A stretch of DNA of 64,000 nucleotides from an uncultured Francisella sp. (GCA_943913135.1 CALTVE010000001.1:434001-498000), one strand, 5' to 3'; positions 52,586 to 61,765 are shown, counted from the stretch's first letter. Notes: a model not told the origin generated them from the letters alone. Numbers and translations: made by a program.

Positions 52586-52843
52586 ATGTTATTACTCGAT
52601 TTAAAAAACTATGTTCAGGAAAAAAAGAGTGTTTCCCTCACCGATATCGCCACTCACTTCCATATTCCTGGAACAATGGCGGAGAGTATGTTGGAAACTT
52701 GGGTTAAACAGGGCGTGATTGAAAAACATCTCCCTACCTTGGATGAGCTGCCTTCCTGCATGCGATCCAAAAACTGCCCGCGCTGTACCCTTAAACAAAA
52801 TCCTGCCTCTACCCTCCTATTTCGGATTAAAAATCCTTCTTAA
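52586..52843 (+). CDS. feoC: FeoC-like protein
   Basis: 85 residues, a winged-helix of FeoC type (LLDLKNYVQEKKSVSLTDIA, then TMAESMLETWVKQGVIEK) followed by cysteines C65-x5-C71-x2-C74-like in SCMRSKNCPRCTL, which may bind a cluster or metal. FeoC stabilises or regulates FeoB. AAGGAGG lies a few bases before the ATG and 10 bases after feoB. Its 3' end faces metG with a 6-base gap. Confidence 0.82.
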   Translation: MLLLDLKNYVQEKKSVSLTDIATHFHIPGTMAESMLETWVKQGVIEKHLPTLDELPSCMRSKNCPRCTLKQNPASTLLFRIKNPS

Positions 52844-52849
52844 ATAGCA

Positions 52850-54925
52850 TTAACCTATTTCCATACCAGGAGAGGCCCCCGACTCTACACTTAACAGATA
52901 GAGCCCTTTGCCCCCTGATGCTGATAAAATCATTCCTTCAGAAACGCCAAAAGAAGCCATCTTGCGGGGCGGTAAATTGGTTACGGCAATAACAAGTCGG
53001 CCCACTAAGGCTTCAGGATCGGGATAAAAAGCAGCTACCCCCGAAAATATAGTACGCGTTTCCTTGCCAAAATCTACATGGAACTTCAATAATTTTTGAC
53101 TTTGAGCAATTTTTTCCGCCTTGAGTATTCTACCGACTTGCATACGAATTTTGGTGAAATCTTCGAAACTACACAGTGCCAGCTCAGGTGTATTTTCATC
53201 GTCCTTCATAGCTTGTGGGCTAGATTTTTGCTCAGTGCTTTTTTCAGTGCTTTTTTTCCAAGACGCGGGCTCATTAGCACTGCCAGAAAAAAGCGTTTCT
53301 ACTTCTTTAGCGGGAATGCGATCGATTAAATGCTGATATTTACCAATGGTACTTTCTGGAAATTCCGTGTGCAGCCCCTGCCAGTCTACACAATCTAAGC
53401 GCAAAAATTCGCTTGCTTTAGCAGCCACTTGCGGCACAATCGGTGCTAAATAAATAGTCAATAGGCGGAATGCATGTAAAATTTCACTACAGAACCTATG
53501 TAGCTTATTACTTTCTTCTTGGGGAAGAGTCCAAGGTTTGGTATCAGCAATGGCGCTGTTTACTTGGTCACTGAGTTCCATAATCTGGCGTACCGCTTGT
53601 GAAAAATCCCTACGTTCATATAAATCCGCTAAATACGGCGCTGATTGTTGCAGTTTACTAAGGAGGACTGTGGGCTCTTTAAAACCCAATAGCCGGTGCT
53701 GAAACCTTTTTTCAATAAAGCCGGCAGCGCGCGCAGCGATATTAACATATTTCCCAACCAAATCGCTGTTTACCCGAGCGATCAAATCGCTGCTGCTTAA
53801 ATCAATATCTTCTATGCGACTATTGAGTTTAGCCGCAATATAATAACGCAGTGCCTCAGGCTTTAATCCTTTATCAAGATAAGCACGAGCGGTGACGAAA
53901 GTTCCACGCGATTTAGACATTTTTTTCCGGTTTATGGTTAAAAAACCATGCGCAAAAATCGCACTGGGCGTGCGGTAACCCGCATAATGCAAAACTGCCG
54001 GCCAAAAAAGAGCATGAAAGTATAAAATATCTTTGCCAATAAAATGATAAAGTTCAGTGGTGCTCTCTATTTTAAAATATTCATTGAAGTCAATACCTTT
54101 TTTTTCACACAATTTTTGGAATGAAGCCATATAGCCTAAGGGCGCATCCAGCCATACATAAAAATATTTATTCTCATTTCCTGGGATGCGAAAACCGAAA
54201 TAAGGCGCATCGCGGGTGATATCCCAATCTTGTAAGGTTCCTTGCAGCCATTCATCCAGTTTGTTACGCGCTTCTTTTTGTACATGGCAAATGCCTTTAC
54301 TCTCTTCTGCCCCTACCCAGGAACGCAAAAAGTCACGACAGTGGCTCAAGGTAAAAAAATAATGTTGAGTCTTTTTTAAAATCGGCCGCTCACCTGATAG
54401 CGTTGAATAAGGATTAATTAAATCGGTCGTGGCATAGGTAGCCCCACATACCTCACAATTATCGCCATATTGATCTAAACTATGACAGTTCGGACATTCT
54501 CCTTTAACAAAGCGATCGGGTAAGAACATCTTTTTCTCTGGGTCAAAAAGCTGCTCTATGGTTTTGACATTAATTTTGCCAGCTGCACGCAGCCGCTCAA
54601 AAGTGTCTTCTAACAGAAGCTTATTCTCTATGGAATTGGTACTATAATATTCATCATGACCGATTAAAAAATCTTTAAAATCACAACGATGTCTTTTACT
54701 GGTCGCTTCAACCAACGCTTCGGGACTGATGCCCGCTTTTTCTGCCGCCAGCATCACGGGAGTCCCATGGGTATCATCCGCACATACGTAGTAGCATTCA
54801 TGACCCCACGCTTTTTGAAAACGAACCCAAATATCGGTTTGAATGTGTTCTACAAGATGCCCCAAATGGATATCGCCATTGGCATAAGGTAAGGCACTGG
54901 TGACGAGAATTTTTCTTTTACCCAT
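52850..54925 (-). CDS. metG: Methionyl-tRNA synthetase
   Basis: 691 residues from ATG 54925; an upstream in-frame TTG (54952) is not needed because MGKRKILVTSALPYANG is the normal start. HIGH is HLGH, the zinc knuckle has CPNCHSLDQYGDNCEVCG, and KMSKS is RKKMSKSRGTF. The C-terminal EMAP/Trbp111-like tRNA-binding domain covers the last 110 residues (FTKIRMQVGRILKAEKI ... ILSASGGKGLYLL). E. coli-like long form, with a polar linker of about 40 residues before the added domain. Cytoplasmic, charges both initiator and elongator tRNA-Met. Confidence 0.96.
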   Translation of the reverse strand: MGKRKILVTSALPYANGDIHLGHLVEHIQTDIWVRFQKAWGHECYYVCADDTHGTPVMLAAEKAGISPEALVEATSKRHRCDFKDFLIGHDEYYSTNSIENKLLLEDTFERLRAAGKINVKTIEQLFDPEKKMFLPDRFVKGECPNCHSLDQYGDNCEVCGATYATTDLINPYSTLSGERPILKKTQHYFFTLSHCRDFLRSWVGAEESKGICHVQKEARNKLDEWLQGTLQDWDITRDAPYFGFRIPGNENKYFYVWLDAPLGYMASFQKLCEKKGIDFNEYFKIESTTELYHFIGKDILYFHALFWPAVLHYAGYRTPSAIFAHGFLTINRKKMSKSRGTFVTARAYLDKGLKPEALRYYIAAKLNSRIEDIDLSSSDLIARVNSDLVGKYVNIAARAAGFIEKRFQHRLLGFKEPTVLLSKLQQSAPYLADLYERRDFSQAVRQIMELSDQVNSAIADTKPWTLPQEESNKLHRFCSEILHAFRLLTIYLAPIVPQVAAKASEFLRLDCVDWQGLHTEFPESTIGKYQHLIDRIPAKEVETLFSGSANEPASWKKSTEKSTEQKSSPQAMKDDENTPELALCSFEDFTKIRMQVGRILKAEKIAQSQKLLKFHVDFGKETRTIFSGVAAFYPDPEALVGRLVIAVTNLPPRKMASFGVSEGMILSASGGKGLYLLSVESGASPGMEIG

Positions 54926-55049
54926 GGTATTGCTAAATTTTTTGATATACAAGCAATTATTATATACCAGAGGCCTATAAGACAGCTTACTTGCAAGTTA
55001 GATAGGCATGCATTATAGTGCTTCACACTGATTACTGGCGTTTTTAACC

Positions 55050-55877
55050 ATGGGTCTTCATTTAAGTTTTGAATTTTTCCCCCCGCGCACCGTTCAAGGT
55101 TTCGAGAATGCCAGCAATGCCAGGCGCCAGCTTAACCAATTTAAACCTGATTTTTTTTCTTGTACTTACGGCGCAGGGGGCAGCACCCGCCTTCCTACCT
55201 TAAAAAGTATAGAAGCTATGTTGGCAGAAGGCTTATCTACCGCCCCGCATTTGGCGTGTGTAGGTCTACCGCAAGAAGAAGTAAAATCGTTGGCTGATTA
55301 TTATCTTTCTCTCGGCATTAAGCGTCTAATTTGTTTACGCGGGGACACTCCTTCTGGGGTGGGTTTTACCGACGACTTTGCTCACGCTGATCAATTAGTT
55401 GCCTACTTAAAAAACCAATACGGAAATCAATTTAAGCTCTATGTCGCCGCCTATCCAGAAGTGCACCCGCAAGCCTATAATGCAGAAGAAGATTTAACCC
55501 ACTTCGTAGGTAAATGTAGAGCAGGCGCTGATGCTGCCATCACTCAGTATTTTTACAATAGCGATGCATATTTTCATTTTGTAGATGAAGTGGCGGCACG
55601 TGGAGTAGATATCCCGATTATTCCCGGTATTATGCCCATTGCCAGCTTTTCCAAATTGGCGCGATTTTCTGATCGATGCAGTGCGGAAATTCCCCGATGG
55701 CTGAGGTTACGCCTCCAATCTTATGCAGATGATACAGCGTCCATTCGCGCCTTAGGGCTTGATTTTGTTACCGAACTGTGTAAACGTTTACTGCAAGGAG
55801 GCGCCCCGGGCTTACATTTTTATACCCTCAATCGAGCGGCCTTGGCCTCTACCATTGTCGAGCGCCTTGGGTTTTAA
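55050..55877 (+). CDS. metF: 5,10-methylenetetrahydrofolate reductase
   Basis: 275 residues, slightly short of E. coli MetF (296). It reduces methylene-THF to methyl-THF for methionine synthesis. Motifs: SFEFFPPRT with the catalytic glutamate, TYGAGGSTR, RLICLRGDTP, YPEVHPQA, ADAAITQYFYN and IIPGIMPI; the end GAPGLHFYTLNRA is typical. ATG 55050. It diverges from metG and precedes ygfZ by about 70 bases. Confidence 0.95.
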   Translation: MGLHLSFEFFPPRTVQGFENASNARRQLNQFKPDFFSCTYGAGGSTRLPTLKSIEAMLAEGLSTAPHLACVGLPQEEVKSLADYYLSLGIKRLICLRGDTPSGVGFTDDFAHADQLVAYLKNQYGNQFKLYVAAYPEVHPQAYNAEEDLTHFVGKCRAGADAAITQYFYNSDAYFHFVDEVAARGVDIPIIPGIMPIASFSKLARFSDRCSAEIPRWLRLRLQSYADDTASIRALGLDFVTELCKRLLQGGAPGLHFYTLNRAALASTIVERLGF

Positions 55878-55948
55878 GCCCTTTCCTTTACCTTACCTAG
55901 GGTTCTTATTATAATAACCTACCGCGCACTAAGATTTAAAGAGCTACT

Positions 55949-56809
55949 GTGAGTTATTACTTAAAGAGTTTTGGTGTGATCAAAGTGGAGGGGCCTGAAC
56001 GGCATAGTTTCCTTCACAGCCAATTTTCTAATGAGGTGAATAATTTGCATCCGGGGGAAGCATGCTTTGCAAATTATGTCACCGCCAAAGGCAGAGTTAT
56101 TGCCAATTTTTTGCTGATCGTGGACCAAGAAGAAATCTATTTAATTCTTTATAGGGACGTCATCGATCTCATGATTAAAAAATTAACCCTTTATCGCTTA
56201 CGCAGCAAAGTTGAATTTACTGATATCAGTGATACTTTAGCAGTCTTTGCCGAAAAAAATCGTCCCCCTGATGCGGTTCCCTACCCTCTTAAATTTATCA
56301 GCGAACGCAAAAAAGATGGCCTGTATGCCTATGCTCCTGATGGCAGTGATTTTAAATTACTCACCACGGAAAAAGCCAGCAGCGAGCAAAGCATAGAGGA
56401 AAACGATTGGTTTTTATCAGAAATCAAAGCTGGGGTCCCTTGGGTAAGTAAAGAAACCAGTGAAGTTTTTTTCCCCCATATGCTGAATCAAGAATTTTTG
56501 GGTGCAATTAATTTTAAAAAAGGTTGCTATCCTGGCCAAGAAATCGTCGCTAGATCCGAATATATCGGCCAGGTGAAACGCCTGCCCGCATTAGTTAAGG
56601 GGCGAAAACCCACTGCTCCTGGCGCCACTTTGTGGAAAAATGGTTCAGAAGTCGTGCGTATAGTAAATGTCGCTTACAACGAACGTGACTTCTATGCCCT
56701 TGCCGTGGTTAAAGATAAAGCAGAAGGTCCCTTTTTGCCTACACCCGATTCCCCGGAGGATCCCTGGGAAAAACTCCACTCTTTTAATTATGGAAAGCTT
56801 ACCTCGTGA
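55949..56809 (+). CDS. ygfZ: YgfZ-like folate-binding iron-sulfur protein
   Basis: 286 residues from GTG 55949. GcvT-like fold with the YgfZ signature INFKKGCYPGQEIVARSEYIG containing the functional cysteine, and the N-terminal GPERHSFLHSQFSNEV. YgfZ helps repair or assemble certain Fe-S enzymes (such as MiaB) with folate. It overlaps the first DUF4442 gene by four bases, so the three genes after metF appear to be one unit leading to catalase. Confidence 0.88.
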   Translation: MSYYLKSFGVIKVEGPERHSFLHSQFSNEVNNLHPGEACFANYVTAKGRVIANFLLIVDQEEIYLILYRDVIDLMIKKLTLYRLRSKVEFTDISDTLAVFAEKNRPPDAVPYPLKFISERKKDGLYAYAPDGSDFKLLTTEKASSEQSIEENDWFLSEIKAGVPWVSKETSEVFFPHMLNQEFLGAINFKKGCYPGQEIVARSEYIGQVKRLPALVKGRKPTAPGATLWKNGSEVVRIVNVAYNERDFYALAVVKDKAEGPFLPTPDSPEDPWEKLHSFNYGKLTS

Positions 56810-57327
56810 AGTTAAATTTATGGCTATTCAAGCACCCTGAAATTTTTCGCTGGATGGCGAATATTTATCCTCCTGTATTTTTCAGTGGTATTAAAGTGAC
56901 TTATCTCTCCCCTGATTACACCGAATGTGAGGTGAAATTAAAAAATTGGCCGGGTACGCGTAATGCCAATGGGACTCAGTTTGGTGGGAGCCTATTTTCG
57001 ATGTCCGATATAGTCTACGGCTCAATGCTATTTGGTATTTTAGGACCGGAAAAATATTTTGTATGGGACAAAAAATCACGCATAGAATTTTTATCACCTG
57101 GGCGGGGTCAAGTACGTATGGTGTGTAAAATTTCTAAACAAGATATCGAAGAAATTAAAACAAAAACAGCCAAGGGTGATAAATACTTCCCTACCTTTAC
57201 GGCTACTATCTACGACCGTAAAAATAATGCGGTAGCAATCATCTATCGTACTTTGTATGTACGCTTACGCCCTGAATATAGAAAAGATACAAAAAATATA
57301 ATACCGCCCGCAGAGGAGCAAATATGA
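56806..57327 (+). CDS. DUF4442 hotdog-fold protein, paralogue 1
   Basis: 173 residues. A PaaI/YiiD-like thioesterase-type fold is suggested by YPPVFFSGIKVTYLSPDYTEC, the helix motif NANGTQFGGSLFSMSDIVYGSM and the strand YFVWDKKSRIEFLSPGRG. DUF4442 proteins are predicted acyl-CoA thioesterase relatives with unknown substrates. GTG start overlaps ygfZ, and its own end overlaps paralogue 2 (ATGA). Confidence 0.82.
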   Translation: MKLNLWLFKHPEIFRWMANIYPPVFFSGIKVTYLSPDYTECEVKLKNWPGTRNANGTQFGGSLFSMSDIVYGSMLFGILGPEKYFVWDKKSRIEFLSPGRGQVRMVCKISKQDIEEIKTKTAKGDKYFPTFTATIYDRKNNAVAIIYRTLYVRLRPEYRKDTKNIIPPAEEQI

Positions 57328-57830
57328 GCGGATCCTTTTCGTTGTTTAAAGTATATTTACCGAAAAATAGCAAAGTAGCACGTTTTTTAATCAATATCTG
57401 GCCGCCCTTTTTCTTTGCCGGGATCCGCGTAGAAAAATTAACCTCTGATTTTCGCTACTGTCGCGTGGTACTAAAAGATTCACGGTGGACACGCAATATG
57501 AACGGTTCGCAATATGGCGGTAGCCTTTTTGCCATGACCGACCCTATTTACTCTTTGATGCTGATTTTAATTCTGGGCGACAAATATTTTGTCTGGGATA
57601 AAGAAGCAGAAATTGAATTTAAAAAGCCTGCTATTGGTCCCACTACATTGGAATGCCGAGTCAGTGAAGAACTCTTACAAAAAATAAAAGACTCCACTGA
57701 AGGGGGGGATAAATTCTTTCCTGTTATGGTGGATAATTTATACAATCAGAATAGAGAGATTGTTACTACGGTAAAAAGAAAAATGTACATTCGCTTAAAG
57801 CCGGCCTTTCGGCCAAAAGAACTAAAGTAA
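57324..57830 (+). CDS. DUF4442 hotdog-fold protein, paralogue 2
   Basis: 168 residues, clearly a duplicate of the preceding gene: IWPPFFFAGIRVEKLTSDF, NMNGSQYGGSLFAMTDPIYS and KYFVWDKEAEIEFKKPAIG line up block by block with paralogue 1. The tandem pair probably forms a heterodimer or has split specificity (inference). Catalase follows after 45 bases. Confidence 0.82.
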   Translation: MSGSFSLFKVYLPKNSKVARFLINIWPPFFFAGIRVEKLTSDFRYCRVVLKDSRWTRNMNGSQYGGSLFAMTDPIYSLMLILILGDKYFVWDKEAEIEFKKPAIGPTTLECRVSEELLQKIKDSTEGGDKFFPVMVDNLYNQNREIVTTVKRKMYIRLKPAFRPKELK

Positions 57831-57875
57831 ATAATAAAATTATCACCAACACTAACCACTCACTAAGGAGGCATT

Positions 57876-59339
57876 ATGAGCGAAAAAAACAGTAAAAAAT
57901 TGACCTTAATAAGTGGCGCACCTGTGACTGATAACGATAATACTTTAACAGGCGGCCCGCTTGCTCCTATGTTGATACAAGATCATTGGTATTTAGAAAA
58001 GTTATCGCACTTTGCCCGGGAACGTATTCCGGAAAGGGTTGTCCATGCCAAAGCCGTAGGGGCCTATGGCGAATTTACTGTTACCCACGATATCACTCAA
58101 TACACCAAAGCTAAATTGTTTAGCGAAGTAGGTAAAAAAACCAAATTGTTTGGACGCTTTTCTATCGTCAAGGGTGAACGTGGACATCCCGATGCCATAC
58201 GTGATGTACGTGGCTTTGCCCTGAAGTTCTATACTGAAGAAGGAAACTGGGATATGGTCGGCAATAACACCCCCGTATTTTTCTTGCGTGACCCCTTAAA
58301 ATTCCCCGATTTCATTCATACACAAAAAAGAGACCCAAAAACCAATTTACACAACAATGCTTATGCTTGGGATTATTGGTCTTTAAGCCCAGAAAGCTAC
58401 CACCAAGTAATGATTTTAATGTCAGATCGTGGTATTCCCACCGATATACGTCATATGGATGGTTTTGGTAGTCACACTTTTAGCTTTATCAACAAAGACA
58501 ATAAACGTTTTTGGGTTAAATTTCACTTTAAAAGCCAGCAGGGCAATAAATTTTATACTGATGAAGAAGCTGCCCAAGTTGCCGGTCAAGATCCAGATTC
58601 TTCACAAACCGATCTAGTAAATGCCATCAACAAAGGTGATTATCCCAAGTGGAAATTTTATATTCAGGTAATGGAAGAAGAAGAAGCCTACCATTATCAT
58701 ATTCATCCTTTTGATTTAACTAAGGTATGGCCACACGGCGATTATCCCTTAATCGAAGTGGGTGAAATTGTGTTAAATCAAGTCCCCGAAAATTATTTTC
58801 AAGATGTCGAAGAAGCAACCTTTACGCCTGCCAATGTGGTACCAGGGATTGGCTTTTCCCCCGATAGAGTGCTGCAAGGGAGGATCTTTTCCTATGGCGA
58901 TGCTCACCGCTATCGTGTAGGGGTAAATAGCCATCAAATTCCAGTAAACCAACCGATATGCCCTATTCACAATACTTATCGCGATGGCACAATGCGGATG
59001 GATGGTAATGAAGGGAGCGCTGTTAACTACGCTCCCAATAGTCAAGGCGAATATATTGCCGCCCATGATTATGAACCCCCCCTGCGCACTGAAAAAGAAG
59101 CCAAACATTATCAATTTGATGCTTATGATCAAGACTATTTTTCACAGCCGCGGGCTTTATATGAAAAAGTATTTGGCGAACCTGAACGTATGCGTCTAGC
59201 CAAAAACATTGCTAACCATATGAAGGACATCGATAATGAAGAAGTACTGAATCGAGCCATCGATCTATGGGGCAATGTCTCAGAACGCTTACCTCAAGAT
59301 ATTCGCACCCACTTAAAACAACTGAAAGAAAACCCATAA
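57876..59339 (+). CDS. katA: Catalase, small-subunit haem type
   Basis: 487 residues, clade 3 size. Distal histidine site ARERIPERVVHAKAVGAYGEF, the NTPVFFLRDPLKFPDFIH block and the proximal haem motif RIFSYGDAHRYRVGVN with the tyrosine ligand. It dismutates hydrogen peroxide in the cytoplasm or periplasm; no signal peptide is visible. AAGGAGG precedes the ATG. HAKAVGAYG differs from the usual HAKGSGAYG in two residues. The gene ends at a strong terminator. An iron-linked neighbourhood (feo, bfr, bfd) fits oxidative-stress management. Confidence 0.96.
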   Translation: MSEKNSKKLTLISGAPVTDNDNTLTGGPLAPMLIQDHWYLEKLSHFARERIPERVVHAKAVGAYGEFTVTHDITQYTKAKLFSEVGKKTKLFGRFSIVKGERGHPDAIRDVRGFALKFYTEEGNWDMVGNNTPVFFLRDPLKFPDFIHTQKRDPKTNLHNNAYAWDYWSLSPESYHQVMILMSDRGIPTDIRHMDGFGSHTFSFINKDNKRFWVKFHFKSQQGNKFYTDEEAAQVAGQDPDSSQTDLVNAINKGDYPKWKFYIQVMEEEEAYHYHIHPFDLTKVWPHGDYPLIEVGEIVLNQVPENYFQDVEEATFTPANVVPGIGFSPDRVLQGRIFSYGDAHRYRVGVNSHQIPVNQPICPIHNTYRDGTMRMDGNEGSAVNYAPNSQGEYIAAHDYEPPLRTEKEAKHYQFDAYDQDYFSQPRALYEKVFGEPERMRLAKNIANHMKDIDNEEVLNRAIDLWGNVSERLPQDIRTHLKQLKENP

Positions 59340-59342
59340 TAG

Positions 59343-59370
59343 AAAAAGCCTCCGATACCGGAGGCTTTTT
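59343..59370. terminator. Bidirectional terminator between katA and greA
   Basis: AAAAAGCCTCCG / CGGAGGCTTTTT with a 4-base loop: T-tract on the plus strand for katA and, mirrored, on the minus strand for greA. Confidence 0.93.
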
Positions 59371-59384
59371 CATACAAAAAATCA

Positions 59385-59858
59385 TCAATATTCTATTTTA
59401 AGAATTTCTAATTCCTTACTACCACTTGGGGTTTCTAACTCCACGATATCCCCTGTTTCTTTACCGATTAAGCTGCGAGCAATGGGGGAATGCACCGAAA
59501 TTTTATTGTGCTTCAAATTCGCTTCATCTTCGCCGACGATTTGGTAAGTGACTTGTTCTCCAGTCTCTAGGTTTTCTATGGTCACCGTCGCGCCAAAGAG
59601 GATCTTGCCTTCTGCATGTAAAGACTTAGGGTCAATGATCTCTGCCGCTGATAACTTATATTCCAATTCACGAATACGCCCTTCGACAAAAGCCTGCTTT
59701 TCTTTAGCAGCCTCATACTCAGCATTCTCTGATAAATCACCATGGGCTCGAGCTTCAGCAATGGCTTTTACCACATTCGGTCGTTCCACCGATTTTAGCT
59801 GTTTTAATTCTTTTTTCAGAGCTTCTGCCCCACAAGCGGTCAGTGGTATTCGTTCCAT
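59385..59858 (-). CDS. greA: Transcription elongation factor GreA
   Basis: 157 residues, the exact GreA size. The coiled-coil N-terminal domain starts IPLTACGAEALKKELKQLK and contains the acidic tip AEARAHGDLSENAEY; the C-terminal FKBP-like domain has FGATVTIENLETGEQVTYQIVGEDEA in two adjoining motifs and ends ELEILKIEY. It rescues backtracked RNA polymerase by stimulating cleavage. It shares the bidirectional terminator with katA. carB, a frequent neighbour, is absent. Confidence 0.95.
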   Translation of the reverse strand: MERIPLTACGAEALKKELKQLKSVERPNVVKAIAEARAHGDLSENAEYEAAKEKQAFVEGRIRELEYKLSAAEIIDPKSLHAEGKILFGATVTIENLETGEQVTYQIVGEDEANLKHNKISVHSPIARSLIGKETGDIVELETPSGSKELEILKIEY

Positions 59859-59914
59859 AAGTCTACCTCTATGAAGTGGCTTGTCATTGTCTGCAAGCGC
59901 TTTCTTTTCTTATC

Positions 59915-59952
59915 GTTTAAAAAATTTAAGCCGCCCAAAAGGACAGCTTAAA
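59915..59952 (-). terminator. Probable terminator of the 77-aa lipoprotein gene
   Basis: TTTAAGC (59925-59931) / GCTTAAA (59946-59952) with inner CC/GG pairing; on the minus strand the stem is followed by a run of T (TTTTTT). It lies 50 bases after the stop at 60004. Confidence 0.5.
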
Positions 59953-60003
59953 TACTTAAAACGCCTTATCTTTAAAAGAAAAGGGCAAAAAATAGCAAAA
60001 AAC

Positions 60004-60237
60004 TTAGTTCTTAATCACTTCCTTGATTGTTTTTTTGCATACTCCTGCTTCGCTGTTCACTTGGCATCTGCCTACAGCGTCCCCTAACACCTGTACCTGT
60101 TCAGGGGTTAATTCTTTGGTCACTTTTTCAATTTCGCCCAAAGTCATTTTGTTTACATCTTTAATTTTTTTACCTTGAAGACCCCCACAGGCACTTAAGC
60201 CAAGAGCGATCAGCGCTAAAATTAAAGTTTTATTCAT
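60004..60237 (-). CDS. Small lipoprotein with conserved C-terminal cysteines, copy 1
   Basis: 77 residues. Lipoprotein signal MNKTLILALIALGLSAC with lipobox LSAC, then a polar mature part with IEKVTKELTPEQVQVLGDAV followed by two cysteines (RCQVNSEAGVCKKTI). The same pattern recurs in the neighbouring 101-aa protein, so they are paralogues. GAGGAG precedes the start. Unknown function, probably outer-membrane attached. Confidence 0.75.
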   Translation of the reverse strand: MNKTLILALIALGLSACGGLQGKKIKDVNKMTLGEIEKVTKELTPEQVQVLGDAVGRCQVNSEAGVCKKTIKEVIKN

Positions 60238-60391
60238 ACTCCTCTCCTAAAATGTAATTTTATGGGCTATCAACGAGCTTAGATTCTATCACAAAAAGCC
60301 GTATCTGCTAGGTGTATCCACCCAAAAGAGCGTCTTGAGTAGTTCTGTTTACAGGCTTCTACCCCCCCTACTGAGTTACGATTCATTAATT

Positions 60392-60697
60392 TTATATCTT
60401 TTGCTCCTCCCTTTGAACGATGACTGTTTTCACTTTCAGCGCGCAGACAGTTGCTTGACGATTCTGCTGACACTCACTAACCGCTCGCGCTAAAGCATCA
60501 GACTGCACTGCAGTTAAGTTGGCGGTAACCTTCTGTAAACCTTCTAAATCAAGTTGGCTAATCTCTTGCACCGTTTGCTCCCAATAAAGGTTATGGACGG
60601 ATGCTGCTTGAGGATTAACAACTTCATTTTTATTATTGCCATCACCACAGGCTGCCAGTGATAGGGCTAAAACATTCGCTAATAGAAGTTTTTTCAT
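60392..60697 (-). CDS. Small lipoprotein with conserved C-terminal cysteines, copy 2
   Basis: 101 residues. Signal MKKLLLANVLALSLAAC with lipobox LAAC. The mature region has LEGLQKVTANLTAVQSDALA, then ECQQNRQATVCALKVKTVI, matching copy 1 in the KVT-x2-LT, AV-x2-C and VC positions. Twenty extra residues separate the lipobox from the conserved part. AGGAG lies upstream of the ATG. Function unknown. Confidence 0.75.
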   Translation of the reverse strand: MKKLLLANVLALSLAACGDGNNKNEVVNPQAASVHNLYWEQTVQEISQLDLEGLQKVTANLTAVQSDALARAVSECQQNRQATVCALKVKTVIVQREEQKI

Positions 60698-61066
60698 TCA
60701 CCGCTCCTTAATAAGTTAACCTTTATTTAACACAGCTGTACTACGCTGCATTCAATAAGTTAAAACCTAGAACCTGAGTTATCTTTTCACGCACCCACCT
60801 ATCCCCCGCTAAATCTACGTTTTATTATAGCCTTATAATTCTTTTTTGTTTTCTTTATACACAGGGTTAAAAACAACTTTTTCTTTTTTAATGGCTTTAT
60901 CTGCATCATTAAACTTAATGGATAGTTATCTACCCTTGCGCAATTTTATTATAAGGATTTATACACTGAATAATCTAACAAAATAGAGCATAGCTTGACC
61001 TACCCTCATTATGTCCTTACAATAGTAAATAACAATAACTATCAATTGTATTAAGGTTAGCTTTAT
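60698..61066. other. Non-coding spacer between lipoprotein copy 2 and bfd
   Basis: 369 AT-rich bases with no supported gene. It holds the bfd promoter at its right end and presumably the promoter of the minus-strand lipoprotein gene at its left end, which I could not place. Confidence 0.6.
60995..61023 (+). promoter_or_regulatory. Sigma-70 promoter of bfd
   Basis: TTGACC (60995-61000), 17-base spacer, TACAAT (61018-61023), 43 bases before the bfd start. AATAACAATAACTATCAAT just downstream is a weak Fur-box candidate (about 11 of 19). Confidence 0.65.
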
Positions 61067-61291
61067 ATGGTTGTCTGCCTGTGTCAGGAAGTAACAGAAA
61101 AAGAGATCAAACAAGCAATCCACGAGGAGGGCGTACATACGGTTAAAGGCTTACGCAAAGCCCTTGGTATCGCTAAAAATTGTGGTGCTTGTGCAGCCTA
61201 TGCGCACGAATGTATTAAAAAAGAATGTAACAAAAAATGTGCATCTTTGCCCCCAGAAGATCTACCACGACACCAGCGCCGAATAGGCTGA
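61067..61291 (+). CDS. bfd: Bacterioferritin-associated ferredoxin
   Basis: 74 residues with the Bfd cluster cysteines C4 and C6 (MVVCLCQEVTEKEI) and C39 and C42 (KNCGACAAYA). Bfd binds a [2Fe-2S] cluster and reduces the bacterioferritin core to release iron. It has a cysteine- and lysine-rich tail (KKECNKKC) beyond the usual end. It is convergent with the two bfr genes, its stop codon adjoining that of the first. Confidence 0.92.
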   Translation: MVVCLCQEVTEKEIKQAIHEEGVHTVKGLRKALGIAKNCGACAAYAHECIKKECNKKCASLPPEDLPRHQRRIG

Positions 61292-61765
61292 TCAATCAGA
61301 AAAAGCCATTCTTTCTAAGTAGTTTTGTTCACCCATCGTGGTGAATAGGCTTAATTCTTCCTCTAGCCAATCTAAATAATCTTCCGTAGCCTTTTGGTGA
61401 TTAATCAATAGATGTTCAGTAACAAAATCCTGATGTGAATGGGTAATTTCAATTGCACCTAGAAGCGCTTGATGAAGGTTTTTTTCAGCATGCACATCCC
61501 CTTCTAGAACTTCTTTAACGGTTTGTCCCACTAAAATTTTATCAATCCTTTGGAGATTAGGCAGTCCTTCTACTATAAAAATTCGTTGGATTAAATCATC
61601 ACATAGGCGCATCACTTCAATAGAACGTTTATAGATGTGCTTTCCTAAAGGTTCATAGCCCCAATGACGCAAAGCACGGGCATGTAAAAAATATTGATTA
61701 ATTGCCCCCAATTCAGCAGTTACCACTTTATTTAGTGCATCCTTGACTTCTTTGACGACTTCCAT
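61292..61765 (-). CDS. bfr: Bacterioferritin, haem-type subunit with degraded ferroxidase site
   Basis: 157 residues from ATG 61765 (GGGAG ribosome site); the frame is open further upstream but that part overlaps the next gene. Compared with E. coli Bfr, Met52 (haem ligand) is kept in SIEVMRLCDD, and Glu18 and Glu94 are present, but ferroxidase ligands Glu51 (V), His54 (L), Glu127 (T) and His130 (Y) are replaced. It should bind haem at the dimer interface but not oxidise iron itself. The second bfr gene lies 14 bases upstream in the same operon. Confidence 0.9.
   Translation of the reverse strand: MEVVKEVKDALNKVVTAELGAINQYFLHARALRHWGYEPLGKHIYKRSIEVMRLCDDLIQRIFIVEGLPNLQRIDKILVGQTVKEVLEGDVHAEKNLHQALLGAIEITHSHQDFVTEHLLINHQKATEDYLDWLEEELSLFTTMGEQNYLERMAFSD

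Noticed and set aside
54926..54952. TTG start nine codons upstream for metG
   Set aside because: No ribosome site, and MGKRKILVTSALPYANG is the expected start.
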